From positions 206,484 through 270,483 of the forward strand of contig CALVEH010000004.1 in assembly GCA_944326545.1 (NCBI GenBank): a stretch of DNA of 64,000 nt, in the 5' to 3' direction. This stretch comes from Candidatus Gastranaerophilales bacterium (GTDB lineage: Bacteria; Cyanobacteriota; Vampirovibrionia; Gastranaerophilales; Gastranaerophilaceae). This document shows positions 36,521 to 44,428 of the stretch, piece after piece. Under the pieces are notes generated by a model. It was not told the origin of the DNA. It did not search any database and saw only the letters and a program-made list of their open reading frames with translations. The position numbers were made by a program, and so were the translations under genes. Positions within the stretch are counted from its first letter, which is position 1; each line of letters opens with the position of its first letter.

Positions 36521-36550
36521 AAAAGAGGCGAGATTAATCGCCTCTTTTTT
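36521..36550 (+). terminator. Terminator after rsfS
   Basis: AAAAGAGGCGA and TCGCCTCTTTT, 6-base loop, followed by a T-run. Confidence 0.85.
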
Positions 36551-36623
36551 GTAAATCGTGTGTCTGACAATGGAATTTTGTTTTTGCCGCATAGCTTTTG
36601 GCTCAAAAACTTTTTCAGACAAA

Positions 36624-37235
36624 TTAACAATCGCATTTATCTTTCTTTGTTAATTTTTTGTACTTGTCTTTTTGACATTGATTTAATATTTGCATAAAGC
36701 ATTTTTTGTGGTCTTTTTGTTTATCTTTGATTTCTGATTTTAAATCTCTTATTTTTTGTCTTTGTTCATGTTTTGAGCGCCAAGAGCATTTTTGGCATTT
36801 CATTTTTTCAAGTTTAGCTTTTTCTTGTTTGCAGCACATTTTTAAAGGCGCAATTTCATCAAAGAATTTTTCGTCAATACATTTGCCTTTAACTCTTTGT
36901 TCTTGAGTTAGACCAAGATTTGTATAAATTTCGCATCTTTGTTCAAAGTATTTTGTTTTCCAAGCCTGAATCTCTTCGCAAGAGTTGAACACCGGTGTAG
37001 AATTGCAGTTGCAGTCAGTTTTTCCGCAAGTAGGACAAGGCTCTTTTTTCTTTTCACAGCAAGGCTCTTTCTTTTGTTCGCAAGGTGTTGCGCAAGGTGA
37101 AGAAGCAGGGCAAGTAACAGGTACAATAGATGCCACAGATGGTGAAGGGATAGACATAGACGGGGTCGGTGCAGCTGATACACTCATTATTGAACACATC
37201 ATAGCAGCACAAAGTGTGATTGCGGTTTTTTTCAT
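36624..37235 (-). CDS. Cys-rich exported protein, Spy/CpxP-like C-terminal part
   Basis: The 203 residues begin with a signal peptide (MKKTAITLCAAMMCSIMSVSAA). A Pro/Ser-rich linker follows, then a cluster of paired cysteines (EPCCEKKKEPCPTCGKTDCNCN), then a helical domain starting LGLTQEQRVKGKCIDEKFFDEIAPLKMCC, whose LTxxQ start resembles the Spy/CpxP periplasmic chaperone group. About 20 cysteines remain in the mature protein, many as CC or CxxC, suggesting disulfides or metal binding. GGAGAATTATATG is a good ribosome binding site. The Spy relationship is a weak inference. Confidence 0.75.
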   Translation of the reverse strand: MKKTAITLCAAMMCSIMSVSAAPTPSMSIPSPSVASIVPVTCPASSPCATPCEQKKEPCCEKKKEPCPTCGKTDCNCNSTPVFNSCEEIQAWKTKYFEQRCEIYTNLGLTQEQRVKGKCIDEKFFDEIAPLKMCCKQEKAKLEKMKCQKCSWRSKHEQRQKIRDLKSEIKDKQKDHKKCFMQILNQCQKDKYKKLTKKDKCDC

Positions 37236-37307
37236 ATAATTCTCCTTACTCTTAAATAACTGTTGTTATTTACAAGTAAATTATAAGTGCTTCATTAATT
37301 GAGTAAA

Positions 37308-37340
37308 CGACAGTGAGGCAAGGACTGTCGGGCTATTTTT
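37308..37340. other. Isolated hairpin with T-run
   Basis: CGACAGT and ACTGTCG form a 7-bp stem followed by GGCTATTTTTG. It looks like a terminator on the plus strand, but no plus-strand gene precedes it. It lies between the Cys-rich gene and the tsf terminator. Confidence 0.35.
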
Positions 37341-37360
37341 GTTAGAGAATTATATGAACA

Positions 37361-37398
37361 AAAAAACAGGCTTTTCGAGTTTTCGAGAAGCCTGTTTT
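37361..37398 (-). terminator. Terminator after tsf
   Basis: AACAGGCTTNTCGA arms with one mismatch and an A-run on the left, giving a U-run for the minus-strand transcript. Confidence 0.8.
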
Positions 37399-37416
37399 GA
37401 TATTTTTTTTATTTGC

Positions 37417-38283
37417 TTATTTACCTGCCATTTGGCTTGCAACTTCTTCAGCAAAGTTGTCTTGTCTTTTTTCAAGACCTTCACCCAATACGTAACGGAT
37501 GAATGATTTAATAGTCAATTTGCCTTCGATAAGTTGAGCAACTGTTTGATCAGGGTTTTTAACAAACGGTTGTTCTAACAAGCATCTTGAAGCCATAAGT
37601 TTGTTGATTCTGCCTTCAACGATTTTAGCTCTGATGTTTTCTGGTTTTTTAGCAAGGTCTTCTTTACCCATTTCGATTCTAGTTTCTTCATCAATAACTG
37701 ATTGAGGAATTTCTTCTCTAGAAACGAATTCAGGAGCGTTAGAAGCGATGTGTAAGCAGATGTCTTTTTCAAGAGTTTCATCAGCTTTGTCAGTGTTTAA
37801 AAGAACACCGATTTTGCCGTTGTGGATGTAAGTTGCAGGGCAACCTTCAACGATATCAAATCTTCTAACAGTGATTTTTTCACCGATAGTAGCTACTTTT
37901 TCTTTGATGATGTCTTCTACTTTTTGACCGCATTTAGCGCAAGTAGAAGCTAACAATTCTTCAACGTTAGCAGGTTTGATTGCAACAACTTGTTGAGCAA
38001 GGTTAGCAACAAGTGCTTTGAATTCTTCGTTTTTAGCAACGAAGTCAGTTTCGCAGTTAACTTCGATAATAGCACCGATGTTACCATCAATATAAGAACC
38101 TACTAAACCTTCAGCAGCGATTCTGCCCATTTTCTTTTCAGCAGAAGCAATACCTTTTTGACGAAGGAATTCCATAGCTTTTTCCATATCACCGTTGTTT
38201 TCAACAAGTGCTTTTTTAGCATCGAGAATACCTGCACCGGTTTTTTCTCTAAGTTCTTTAACCATAGCAGCGGTAATTGTCAT
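37417..38283 (-). CDS. tsf: Elongation factor Ts
   Basis: Nucleotide exchange factor for EF-Tu. The 288 residues start MTITAAMVKELREKTGAGILDAKKALVENNGDMEKAMEFLRQKG, the conserved UBA-like N-domain, with EVNCETDFVAKNEEF after it. The start at 38283 has AGAGAGGA 10 bases upstream. The reading frame stays open 39 codons further upstream into repeat A (to a GTG at 38400), but that extension lacks a ribosome binding site and is not part of the family. rpsB lies upstream, separated by the repeat. Confidence 0.97.
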   Translation of the reverse strand: MTITAAMVKELREKTGAGILDAKKALVENNGDMEKAMEFLRQKGIASAEKKMGRIAAEGLVGSYIDGNIGAIIEVNCETDFVAKNEEFKALVANLAQQVVAIKPANVEELLASTCAKCGQKVEDIIKEKVATIGEKITVRRFDIVEGCPATYIHNGKIGVLLNTDKADETLEKDICLHIASNAPEFVSREEIPQSVIDEETRIEMGKEDLAKKPENIRAKIVEGRINKLMASRCLLEQPFVKNPDQTVAQLIEGKLTIKSFIRYVLGEGLEKRQDNFAEEVASQMAGK

Positions 38284-38347
38284 AATAATTAATCCTCTCT
38301 GTTTATAAAATACCGAATCCGCCTGATATAACAAGCGATTTAAAAAA

Positions 38348-38584
38348 TTTAATCTAGTGTCGCAGTTGTCGCCTCGAACCTTCGAGCCGCCACTGCTCAC
38401 CTTTTCAATGTGACACTCACCTACACTTAACTTCGTTAAGTTTCGGAGACAGGCTCACTAGCATCGCCACAGCTCTGCTGTTCGCTTTGTCCAAAAATTC
38501 GTTCTCGTCTTCCTCTCGCAAAAACTGACATTTAGTCAGCTTTTGTTCGGCAGAGTGCTTCTTATCACGAATTTTTCTCGGACA
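38348..38584 (-). repeat. Repeat family A, long form, between rpsB and tsf
   Basis: A full-length copy of about 237 bases in minus orientation begins TGTCCGAGAAAAATTCGTGA and ends GACACTAGATTAAA. It includes an internal module with CTTAACGAAGTTAAG and CAGCAGAGCTGTG hairpins that is also in the copies at 1195 and 62511. It separates two genes that are normally adjacent and co-transcribed. Confidence 0.85.
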
Positions 38585-38596
38585 GGTTAATCTAAC

Positions 38597-38626
38597 TTAA
38601 GGGCTTTGAACATACAAAGCCCTTAA
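38597..38626 (-). terminator. Weak terminator-like hairpin after rpsB
   Basis: TTAAGGGCTTTG and its complement form a 12-bp stem with a 6-base loop. The minus-strand tail is only moderately T-rich, so termination may be partial, which would allow rpsB-tsf read-through. Confidence 0.6.
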
Positions 38627-38637
38627 ATTTAAAATTA

Positions 38638-39417
38638 CTAAGCTTCAACTTCTTCAGTTTTAGCTTCTTCAACAGTAACGCCTGCATCTTCTGCTTTAAT
38701 AGTTTCTGCTTTAGCGCCTACTGCTTTGTTTTCTCTTAATTGTTTACCTTCTAATACAGCGTCAGCTAATTTAGAAGCAATCAATCTGATTGAACGGATA
38801 GCATCATCGTTACCTGGGATGATGTAGTCGATTCCGTCCGGGTTAGCGTTTGTATCAGCCAAGCAAACTACAGGGATGTGCAATTTGTTAGCTTCTGCAA
38901 TAGCGATGTCTTCTTTCTTTTGGTCAACAACAAAGATAATGTCTGGCATACCACGCATTTCTTTGATACCGCCAAGAGTTTTTGACAATTTTTCAAGTTT
39001 TTTAGTCATTTGAACAACTTCTTTTTTAGGAAGTTTGTCGATGTGACCTGAGTTAACGAAGTCTTCGAGTTCTCTTAATTTGTTAACTCTGCCTCTGATA
39101 GTTTCAAAGTTAGTTAACAAACCACCAAGCCATCTTCTGTTGATGTAGTACATACCACATCTTTGAGCTTCTTGAGCAACAACTTCAGTAGCTTGTTTTT
39201 TAGTACCTACGAATAAAACGTTTTTGCCTCTTGCAGCAAATTCTTTAACGATTTCGTAAGCTTCGTCCAATTTGTCAGAAGTTTTTCTCAAATCTATTAC
39301 ATAGATTCCGTTTCTTGCACCGTAAATATACGGTTTCATTTTGGGGTTCCATCTTTGTGTTTGGTGTCCGAAGTGTACTCCGGCTTCGAGTAAATCAATC
39401 ATTGATGCTACCGGCAT
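38638..39417 (-). CDS. rpsB: 30S ribosomal protein S2
   Basis: The 259 residues match S2: [102 protein letters not shown] charged tail of about 25 residues ends the protein. GGAGAAAAAG precedes the ATG. A structured leader lies upstream. Confidence 0.98.
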   Translation of the reverse strand: MPVASMIDLLEAGVHFGHQTQRWNPKMKPYIYGARNGIYVIDLRKTSDKLDEAYEIVKEFAARGKNVLFVGTKKQATEVVAQEAQRCGMYYINRRWLGGLLTNFETIRGRVNKLRELEDFVNSGHIDKLPKKEVVQMTKKLEKLSKTLGGIKEMRGMPDIIFVVDQKKEDIAIAEANKLHIPVVCLADTNANPDGIDYIIPGNDDAIRSIRLIASKLADAVLEGKQLRENKAVGAKAETIKAEDAGVTVEEAKTEEVEA

Positions 39418-39436
39418 CTTTTTCTCCTTTTCTTGC

Positions 39437-39511
39437 GAACTTTAACTTACTAGGAAGGGATATGCTTTAACTGTTTTAAGTCTCGGCCCCGACGTGTTCC
39501 GTCTAAAGTTC
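39437..39511 (-). promoter_or_regulatory. Candidate structured leader of rpsB
   Basis: On the minus strand the leader opens with GAACTTTA and closes with TAAAGTTC, a perfect 8-bp closing stem. Inside are the hairpin GACG-GAACA-CGTC and GGGG/CCCT partners. The closing arm ends about 20 bases ahead of the rpsB start. Ribosomal protein S2 autoregulates through its leader in other bacteria; this structure is not one I can match to a known family. Confidence 0.45.
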
Positions 39512-39707
39512 AATTACTATACTACAGTTAAAATTATAACCTAAAAAAAATATAAGAAAACATGGCGGGTTTATATTGCTTAATAATTCCACACTAAAAA
39601 TTTTTCTTTAAGCTATAATTATCGTGTATATCGCTAAACTGTTGATAAGTATTCGGTTTTTACGGTTTATGCGCAAATTATAAGACAAACAACAAGGGTC
39701 AGGAGTT

Positions 39708-40847
39708 ATGGCAGACAAAAAACAAAAGAAAAAAATTAAAGTTGCATTCCCTCATATGGGTAATATTTATATCGCTTGGGGTTCAGCGTTAAGAAGACTT
39801 GGCATTGAACCATATATTCCGCCATACTCAAGTAAAAGAACATTGTCTTTGGGTACAAAAAACAGCCCCGAGTCTATTTGTTTGCCTTACAAACTTATTT
39901 TAGGCAACTTTATCGAAGCCATTGAAGGCGGAGCTGATTACGTTGCGATGATTTCTTCTCCCGGTATTTGTCGTCTTGGCGAATATGGTGCAGGTATCCA
40001 AAATACTTTGGAAGATATGGGCTATCACGCAAACTATATCGAGCTTCAACTCTATGACGGCGTAAAAGGGATGTTTAAGTTTTTAACTGAATTAAGCGGT
40101 ATCAAAAACCCTGTCACTATCGTTAGAGCAATAGTTTTTGCTTTCAGAAAAGTATTTGCTACAGACAGAATGGAAAACCTTTTGTCTTACTACAGAGCAA
40201 GAGAAATACACGCAGGTGACGCTGAAAAAGCTTTCAAAAAAGGTATGAAGCTAATCTATGAAGCTAACCACTACAAAGAATTGAAAAAAGCAGAAAAACA
40301 AGCTGCAGAGCTTATCAAAAAGACAGAAATTGACCCTAAAAGAGATGTATTACACGTTGATTTAACAGGCGAAATTTATCTTGTACAGGATCCGTTCTCT
40401 AACCAAAATATTGAAAGAGAACTCGGTAAAATGGGCGTTCAAACAAGAAGAACTCTTACTGTATCAAGCTTTTTGAAAGATGCTATCATTCCAAAAATGT
40501 TTGTTAAAGGCGAAACTCACCTTGAACGTGCTGTAAGACTTGCAAAACCTTATCTTGCAAGAGATATTGGCGGTGACTCTTTAGAGTGCGTTTCTGACAT
40601 TGTTTATGCTAACGAAAACGGAAAAGACGGTATCATCCACGTTAGCCCGTTCACTTGTATGCCTGAAATCATGTCACAAAACTTCTTCCCTGCTATTAGA
40701 GAAAATTGCGAGATTCCTATTTTGCCTTTGATTCTTGACGAACAAACAGGTAAAGCTGGTTATATTACTCGTCTTGAAGCGTTTGTTGATTTGATGAGAA
40801 GACGTAAAAGAAAAAAAGAAATGGAACTTGCTGCTTCTTCTAAGTAG
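39708..40847 (+). CDS. CoA-dehydratase-activase-like protein (DUF2229/COG3580 type)
   Basis: The 379-residue protein resembles the C-terminal domain of 2-hydroxyacyl-CoA dehydratase activase-like proteins: VAFPHMGNIYIAWGSALRRLGIEPYIPPYSSKRTLSLGTKNSPESICLPYKLILGNFIEAIEGGADYVAMISSPGICRLGEYG. The conserved CLPYK and C-R-x-GEY cysteines, and C657-type HVSPFTCMPEIMSQNFFPAI near 310-330, suggest iron-sulfur binding. It is found without the ATPase domain and alone here. GTCAGGAGTT precedes the ATG. The substrate is unknown. Confidence 0.82.
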   Translation: MADKKQKKKIKVAFPHMGNIYIAWGSALRRLGIEPYIPPYSSKRTLSLGTKNSPESICLPYKLILGNFIEAIEGGADYVAMISSPGICRLGEYGAGIQNTLEDMGYHANYIELQLYDGVKGMFKFLTELSGIKNPVTIVRAIVFAFRKVFATDRMENLLSYYRAREIHAGDAEKAFKKGMKLIYEANHYKELKKAEKQAAELIKKTEIDPKRDVLHVDLTGEIYLVQDPFSNQNIERELGKMGVQTRRTLTVSSFLKDAIIPKMFVKGETHLERAVRLAKPYLARDIGGDSLECVSDIVYANENGKDGIIHVSPFTCMPEIMSQNFFPAIRENCEIPILPLILDEQTGKAGYITRLEAFVDLMRRRKRKKEMELAASSK

Positions 40848-41445
40848 TTTTATAAGGTTTCTATACCTTGGCAGACTATGACAATTTGACACCTGAATCA
40901 ATGACAACAAGTCCACTTGTATTTGTATAGCGGCACAGCCGTTTTCACTACTTGGTGCATTCAGGCTACTTTATTTTTGTAAGGTTTCTATACCTTGGCA
41001 GACTGTGACAATTTGACACCTGAATCAATGACAACAAGTCCACTTGTATTTGTATAGCGGCACAGCCGTTTTCACTACTTGGTGCATTCAGGCTACTTTA
41101 TTTTTATAAGGTTTCTATACCTTGGCAGACTATGACAATTTGACACCTAATCTGTAGACGACAAGTCCACTCACAACTGTTTAGGGGCACAGCCCCTTCC
41201 ACTACTTGATGTTTTTTTCATATGGTTTCAATAGCTTGGCAAGCTATGACAATTTGACACCTGAATCAATGACAACAAGTCCACTTGTATTTGTATAGCG
41301 GCACAGCCGTTTTCACTACTTGGTGCATTCAGGCTACTTTATTTTTATAAGGTTTCTATACCTCGGCAGGCTGTGACAATTAAATACCTATTTTATTAAC
41401 AACAAGTCTGTTCGCTTAAGTTGCTGTTTTAAGAGTGTGCGACAA
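40848..41445 (+). repeat. Tandem array of repeat family B (five units)
   Basis: Units begin TAAGGTTTCTATACCTTGGCAG or a close variant near 40854, 40980, 41107, 41220 and 41347. Four are of the long form with CGGCACAGCCGTTTTCACTACTTGGTGCATTCAGG or GGGGCACAGCCCC. Units 1 and 2 are almost identical, so the array looks recently amplified. It fills the gap between convergent genes. Confidence 0.85.
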
Positions 41446-41497
41446 TTGCAGAATTGCTCACAATATTGATGACTGGTTACAAATTTTGTAAATTACT

Positions 41498-41527
41498 AAA
41501 AACCCTCTCTTTTATGAGAGGGTTTTT
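41498..41527. terminator. Bidirectional terminator
   Basis: AAAAACCCTCTC and GAGAGGGTTTTT, 6-base loop, between the family B array and repeat D. Confidence 0.8.
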
Positions 41528-41564
41528 AGAATATTTTGTATTAAGTTTTACAACTTTGTTTATA

Positions 41565-41930
41565 AGACGGCATTCCTTCACTACGTTCAGTCAGCCTAGC
41601 CAAAATCCGCTGTCTTGGATTATTGGCGTTCGCAAGGTTTAGTATTACATTTCAAATTTTTCTTTGAAAAATTTTTCATTTCATTAACCTTGCTCACATG
41701 GGCAGCTCCGTGCCCGCCCAAAATCCGCTGTCTTGGATTTTCTTCACGCTCGGAACTGTCACTCGTTGTGCTTTGCTGTTACTCGTTTCGTTCCTCGCTC
41801 CCCTGGTTCGCTATGCTTCACCAGTACGAAAATCCGCCTCTTGGATTATTGGCAGTTCGCCGAAAGCGTGGTTTCGGCTCACAAGACGGCATTCCTTCAC
41901 TACGTTCAGTCAGCCTAGCCAAAATCCGCT
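41565..41930. repeat. Repeat family D cluster
   Basis: The core CAAAATCCGCTGTCTTGGATT or a shortened form recurs near 41600, 41720 and 41848, and truncated at 41920. Two copies of GACGGCATTCCTTCACTACGTTCAGTCAGCCTAGCC (41567 and 41884) are included. The block is richer in G+C than the genes around it and matches 19569-19725 in inverted orientation. Long open frames across it look spurious. The asnS stop codon is at its edge. Confidence 0.75.
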
Positions 41931-43209
41931 ACGGTTTGAGTCTGTCCATAAGTCTTGGGAACGGAATTGTTTCTCTTACGTGGTGCAAGCCGCAAATCCA
42001 AGCAACTGTTCTTTCTATACCCAAGCCAAAGCCTGCGTGTTTGCAGCTTCCGTATCTTCTGACATCCAAGTACCAGTTAAATACTTCTTCTGGCAAGCCT
42101 TGTTCTTTAATTTTTGCTTTTAATTTTTCGATATCTTCTTCTCTTTGACCGCCGCCGATGATTTCGCCGTATCCTTCAGGTGCAATCATATCAACACAGG
42201 CAGCTTTGTCGCCTTCTTGTTTCATATAGAAAGCTTTTATCGACATAGGATAGTGGTGAATCATAACAGGTTTGTCAAATTCTTCAGAGATAAGAGTTTC
42301 TTCATCACCGCCAAAGTCTGTACCCCATTCTGTATCGTTGCCTTTTTTCTTAAGAATTTCGATAGCTTCGTCATAAGAGATTCTTGGGAACGGACGTTTG
42401 ATGTTTTCGAGTTTTGAGATATCTCTTTCAAGAACTTCTAAGTCTTCTCTGTTGTGTTTTACAACTTCTTGTACAATGTATTCAACAAATTCTTCTGCCA
42501 AATCCATATCGTCATAAATATCAAAGAAAGCTACTTCAGGTTCAACCATCCAGAATTCTGTTAAGTGACGTCTTGTTTTTGATTTTTCTGCACGGAATGT
42601 AGGGCCAAAGCAGTATGCTTTACCAACAGCCATTGCAGCTGCTTCCATGTACAACTGTCCGCTTTGAGTGAGGTATGCGTTTTCGTCAAAATAATCAACT
42701 TTAAACAGGTTTGTTGTACCTTCACAAGCGTTTGGTGTAAATATCGGAGCATCAACAAGAGTAAAGCCCTTGTTATCAAAGAAATCACGTACAGATTTGA
42801 TGATTCTGTGACGGATTTTTAAGATTGCTTTTTGTCTTAAAGAACGCAACCACAAGTGTCTGTGTTCCATAAGGAAGTGTGTTCCGTGTTCTTTTGGAGT
42901 AATCGGGTAATCAACAGATTCGCCGATAACTTTAACGTCTGTTGCATCGATTTCGTAACCGATTTTTGAACGTTCGTGTTTTTTAACAGTACCAGTCACT
43001 TCAACACTTGATTCTTGGGTGATTTTATCAGCAAGAGCAAAAACTTCATCAGAAACATTGCCTTTAAAAACTACAGCCTGAATTTCTGCTGTACCGTCTC
43101 TTAATTGTAAAAAGTGCAATTTGCCGCTTGAACGTTTGTTATACAACCAGCCTTGCAGTGTAATTGTTTGCCCCTCATACTGTGCAATGTCTTTGATGTA
43201 AATTTTCAT
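41929..43209 (-). CDS. asnS: Asparaginyl-tRNA synthetase
   Basis: A class IIb synthetase charging tRNA-Asn. The 426 residues contain an N-terminal OB-fold ([32 protein letters not shown]), motif 2 ([22 protein letters not shown]), and motif 3 ([27 protein letters not shown]). The TAG stop at 41931-41929 overlaps the truncated repeat D core (AAAATCCGCTA), so the last codons adjoin the repeat. The C-terminal end is nevertheless normal for the family. Confidence 0.96.
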   Translation of the reverse strand: MKIYIKDIAQYEGQTITLQGWLYNKRSSGKLHFLQLRDGTAEIQAVVFKGNVSDEVFALADKITQESSVEVTGTVKKHERSKIGYEIDATDVKVIGESVDYPITPKEHGTHFLMEHRHLWLRSLRQKAILKIRHRIIKSVRDFFDNKGFTLVDAPIFTPNACEGTTNLFKVDYFDENAYLTQSGQLYMEAAAMAVGKAYCFGPTFRAEKSKTRRHLTEFWMVEPEVAFFDIYDDMDLAEEFVEYIVQEVVKHNREDLEVLERDISKLENIKRPFPRISYDEAIEILKKKGNDTEWGTDFGGDEETLISEEFDKPVMIHHYPMSIKAFYMKQEGDKAACVDMIAPEGYGEIIGGGQREEDIEKLKAKIKEQGLPEEVFNWYLDVRRYGSCKHAGFGLGIERTVAWICGLHHVRETIPFPRLMDRLKP

Positions 43210-43383
43210 ATAACTTCCTCTCTTTTTTGTAAGATGTGGTTTTATTATACATCAAAGGTTAAATTGATGATACTGATTAAGATTGATAACAAAATACCTA
43301 AAAATTAAAACGCAAATAAACTCTGCTCAAAAATAAAAAAATGAGCTTGTGAGCATTTGTTGCTGATTACAAGATTGGCAAAA

Positions 43384-43572
43384 TTATTTTTTTACAGAAT
43401 CTTTAATTACAATCAGATTATTCATTATCTTCATTTGAGTTGTAGGCAATACAACATCATTTAATCCGTTAGCTATGCTCAAGATAGAGCCTGCTTTTAG
43501 CACAACTTCTTCACCTCTGTAAGTGAATGTGTAATCGTCTTGTCTGTCTGATCTGATTGTGATTTTATCCAT
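43384..43572 (-). CDS. Small hypothetical beta-rich protein
   Basis: Sixty-two residues from the ATG at 43572, which has TAGGTGG 4-5 bases upstream; a GTG at 43581 is an alternative that would remove this site. The sequence DKITIRSDRQDDYTFTYRGEEVVLKAGSILSIANGLNDVVLPTTQMKIMNNLIVI suggests a small beta barrel. I do not recognise it. It is divergent from the structured RNA candidate. Confidence 0.6.
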   Translation of the reverse strand: MDKITIRSDRQDDYTFTYRGEEVVLKAGSILSIANGLNDVVLPTTQMKIMNNLIVIKDSVKK

Positions 43573-43663
43573 TCCCGCCACCTAGATTAACTAAAATTGT
43601 CACTTGTTTATTATAACAAAAAAGTATAAAATATTAATACTCTATACAGGTATTAATTTTGTT

Positions 43664-43811
43664 CCTACATTATTTACTATCGGGAGAGGCGACTCGAAAG
43701 TTTTGAAGTATACCTACCGTAAATATACGCCAGTAGGAAACGGATGAACCAAGGCACTCACCCACCTGCGAGCCACGCAGGTAACAAAATCGTACTTGTG
43801 TAGGGTTTTTT
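43664..43811 (+). ncRNA. Structured RNA candidate, about 148 nt, family unknown
   Basis: The ends pair as CCTACA (43664-43669) with TGTAGG (43799-43804), immediately followed by seven T residues, as in an intrinsically terminated RNA. Inside are two clear hairpins: CCTACCGTA-AATA-TACGCCAGTAGG (43713-43737) and ACCTGCG-AGCCA-CGCAGGT (43764-43782). Linkers such as AAACGGATGAACCAAGGCAC and GGGAGAGGCGACTCGAAAG look like conserved loops. There is no open reading frame. I could not match 6S RNA, SRP RNA or any riboswitch I know. It may be a free RNA or a leader of the gene at 43922. Confidence 0.5.
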
Positions 43812-43921
43812 TATGCTTGGTTTTGGTTTCTTTACAAAAATTCATTTTTTTTGAGAAAAAATGTTTAAAATTTTTGAAAATGGGAATTATTAATATAGAA
43901 GAAGAAAAGCAGGTGGTCTCT

Positions 43922-44407
43922 ATGTCAATCAGTCCTATATCTTCATCTATGATGTCAATGTACGTACCTTCTGCGGGCGCAGCAAATAAGACTGAGCAAA
44001 ATGACTATGAATACCAGCTTATACTACAAGAATTAGCAGCTATGGGTATTGCTTCTTCCGGAGATAAAGAAACTGACAAGTTGAAATTGGAAACAGCAAA
44101 AACTGTTATGGAAATGATGCAATCCCAGAGCACTTCTTCTTCAAGACAATCTATTCCTTTTGAAGATGTCATGAATACTCTCAACTTAACCGTAACCGGT
44201 GATTTGGAAAAAGACTACGAAACAACAATAGACAAACTTGATTACGAGATTGATTTGGCATCAAGTGATGAAGAAAAGGAATACTTCGAAGCTTTAAAAG
44301 ATCAGGTTGAGACAGAATACAACTCTTCTAAACGAGATAGCATAAGTTTTTCAGGAGCTTCTCAACTTGCATCTGTCAACAAATATATGCTTTTGGGCAT
44401 ATATTAA
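43922..44407 (+). CDS. Hypothetical protein, Ser/Met-rich N-terminus
   Basis: The 161 residues from the ATG at 43922 have AGCAGGTGG about 6 bases upstream; this start is preferred to earlier in-frame codons lacking a site. The N-terminus MSISPISSSMMSMYVPSAGA is Ser/Met-rich and uncharged; the rest is helical and acidic. SFSGASQLASVNKYML is near the C-terminus. No family is recognised. Such N-termini are seen on type III-exported proteins, and an export gate is encoded in this window, but that link is only an inference. Confidence 0.7.
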   Translation: MSISPISSSMMSMYVPSAGAANKTEQNDYEYQLILQELAAMGIASSGDKETDKLKLETAKTVMEMMQSQSTSSSRQSIPFEDVMNTLNLTVTGDLEKDYETTIDKLDYEIDLASSDEEKEYFEALKDQVETEYNSSKRDSISFSGASQLASVNKYMLLGIY

Positions 44408-44428
44408 AAAACCTTTCCATTTAATCTA

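Noticed and set aside
38284..38400. EF-Ts with a 39-residue N-terminal extension from repeat A
   Set aside because: The extension has no ribosome binding site and is absent from the family, while the internal ATG has a good AGAGAGGA. The open frame is noted as a curiosity only.
41615..42148. Long plus-strand open frames (177 and 141 codons) over repeat D and the asnS end
   Set aside because: They run antisense to asnS and across GC-rich repeats, have atypical composition and no ribosome binding site; they are coincidental.
43664..43811. A known riboswitch, 6S RNA or SRP RNA
   Set aside because: I compared the loops with remembered consensus motifs of SAM, TPP, cobalamin, glycine, c-di-GMP, glutamine and SRP RNAs and found no adequate match.
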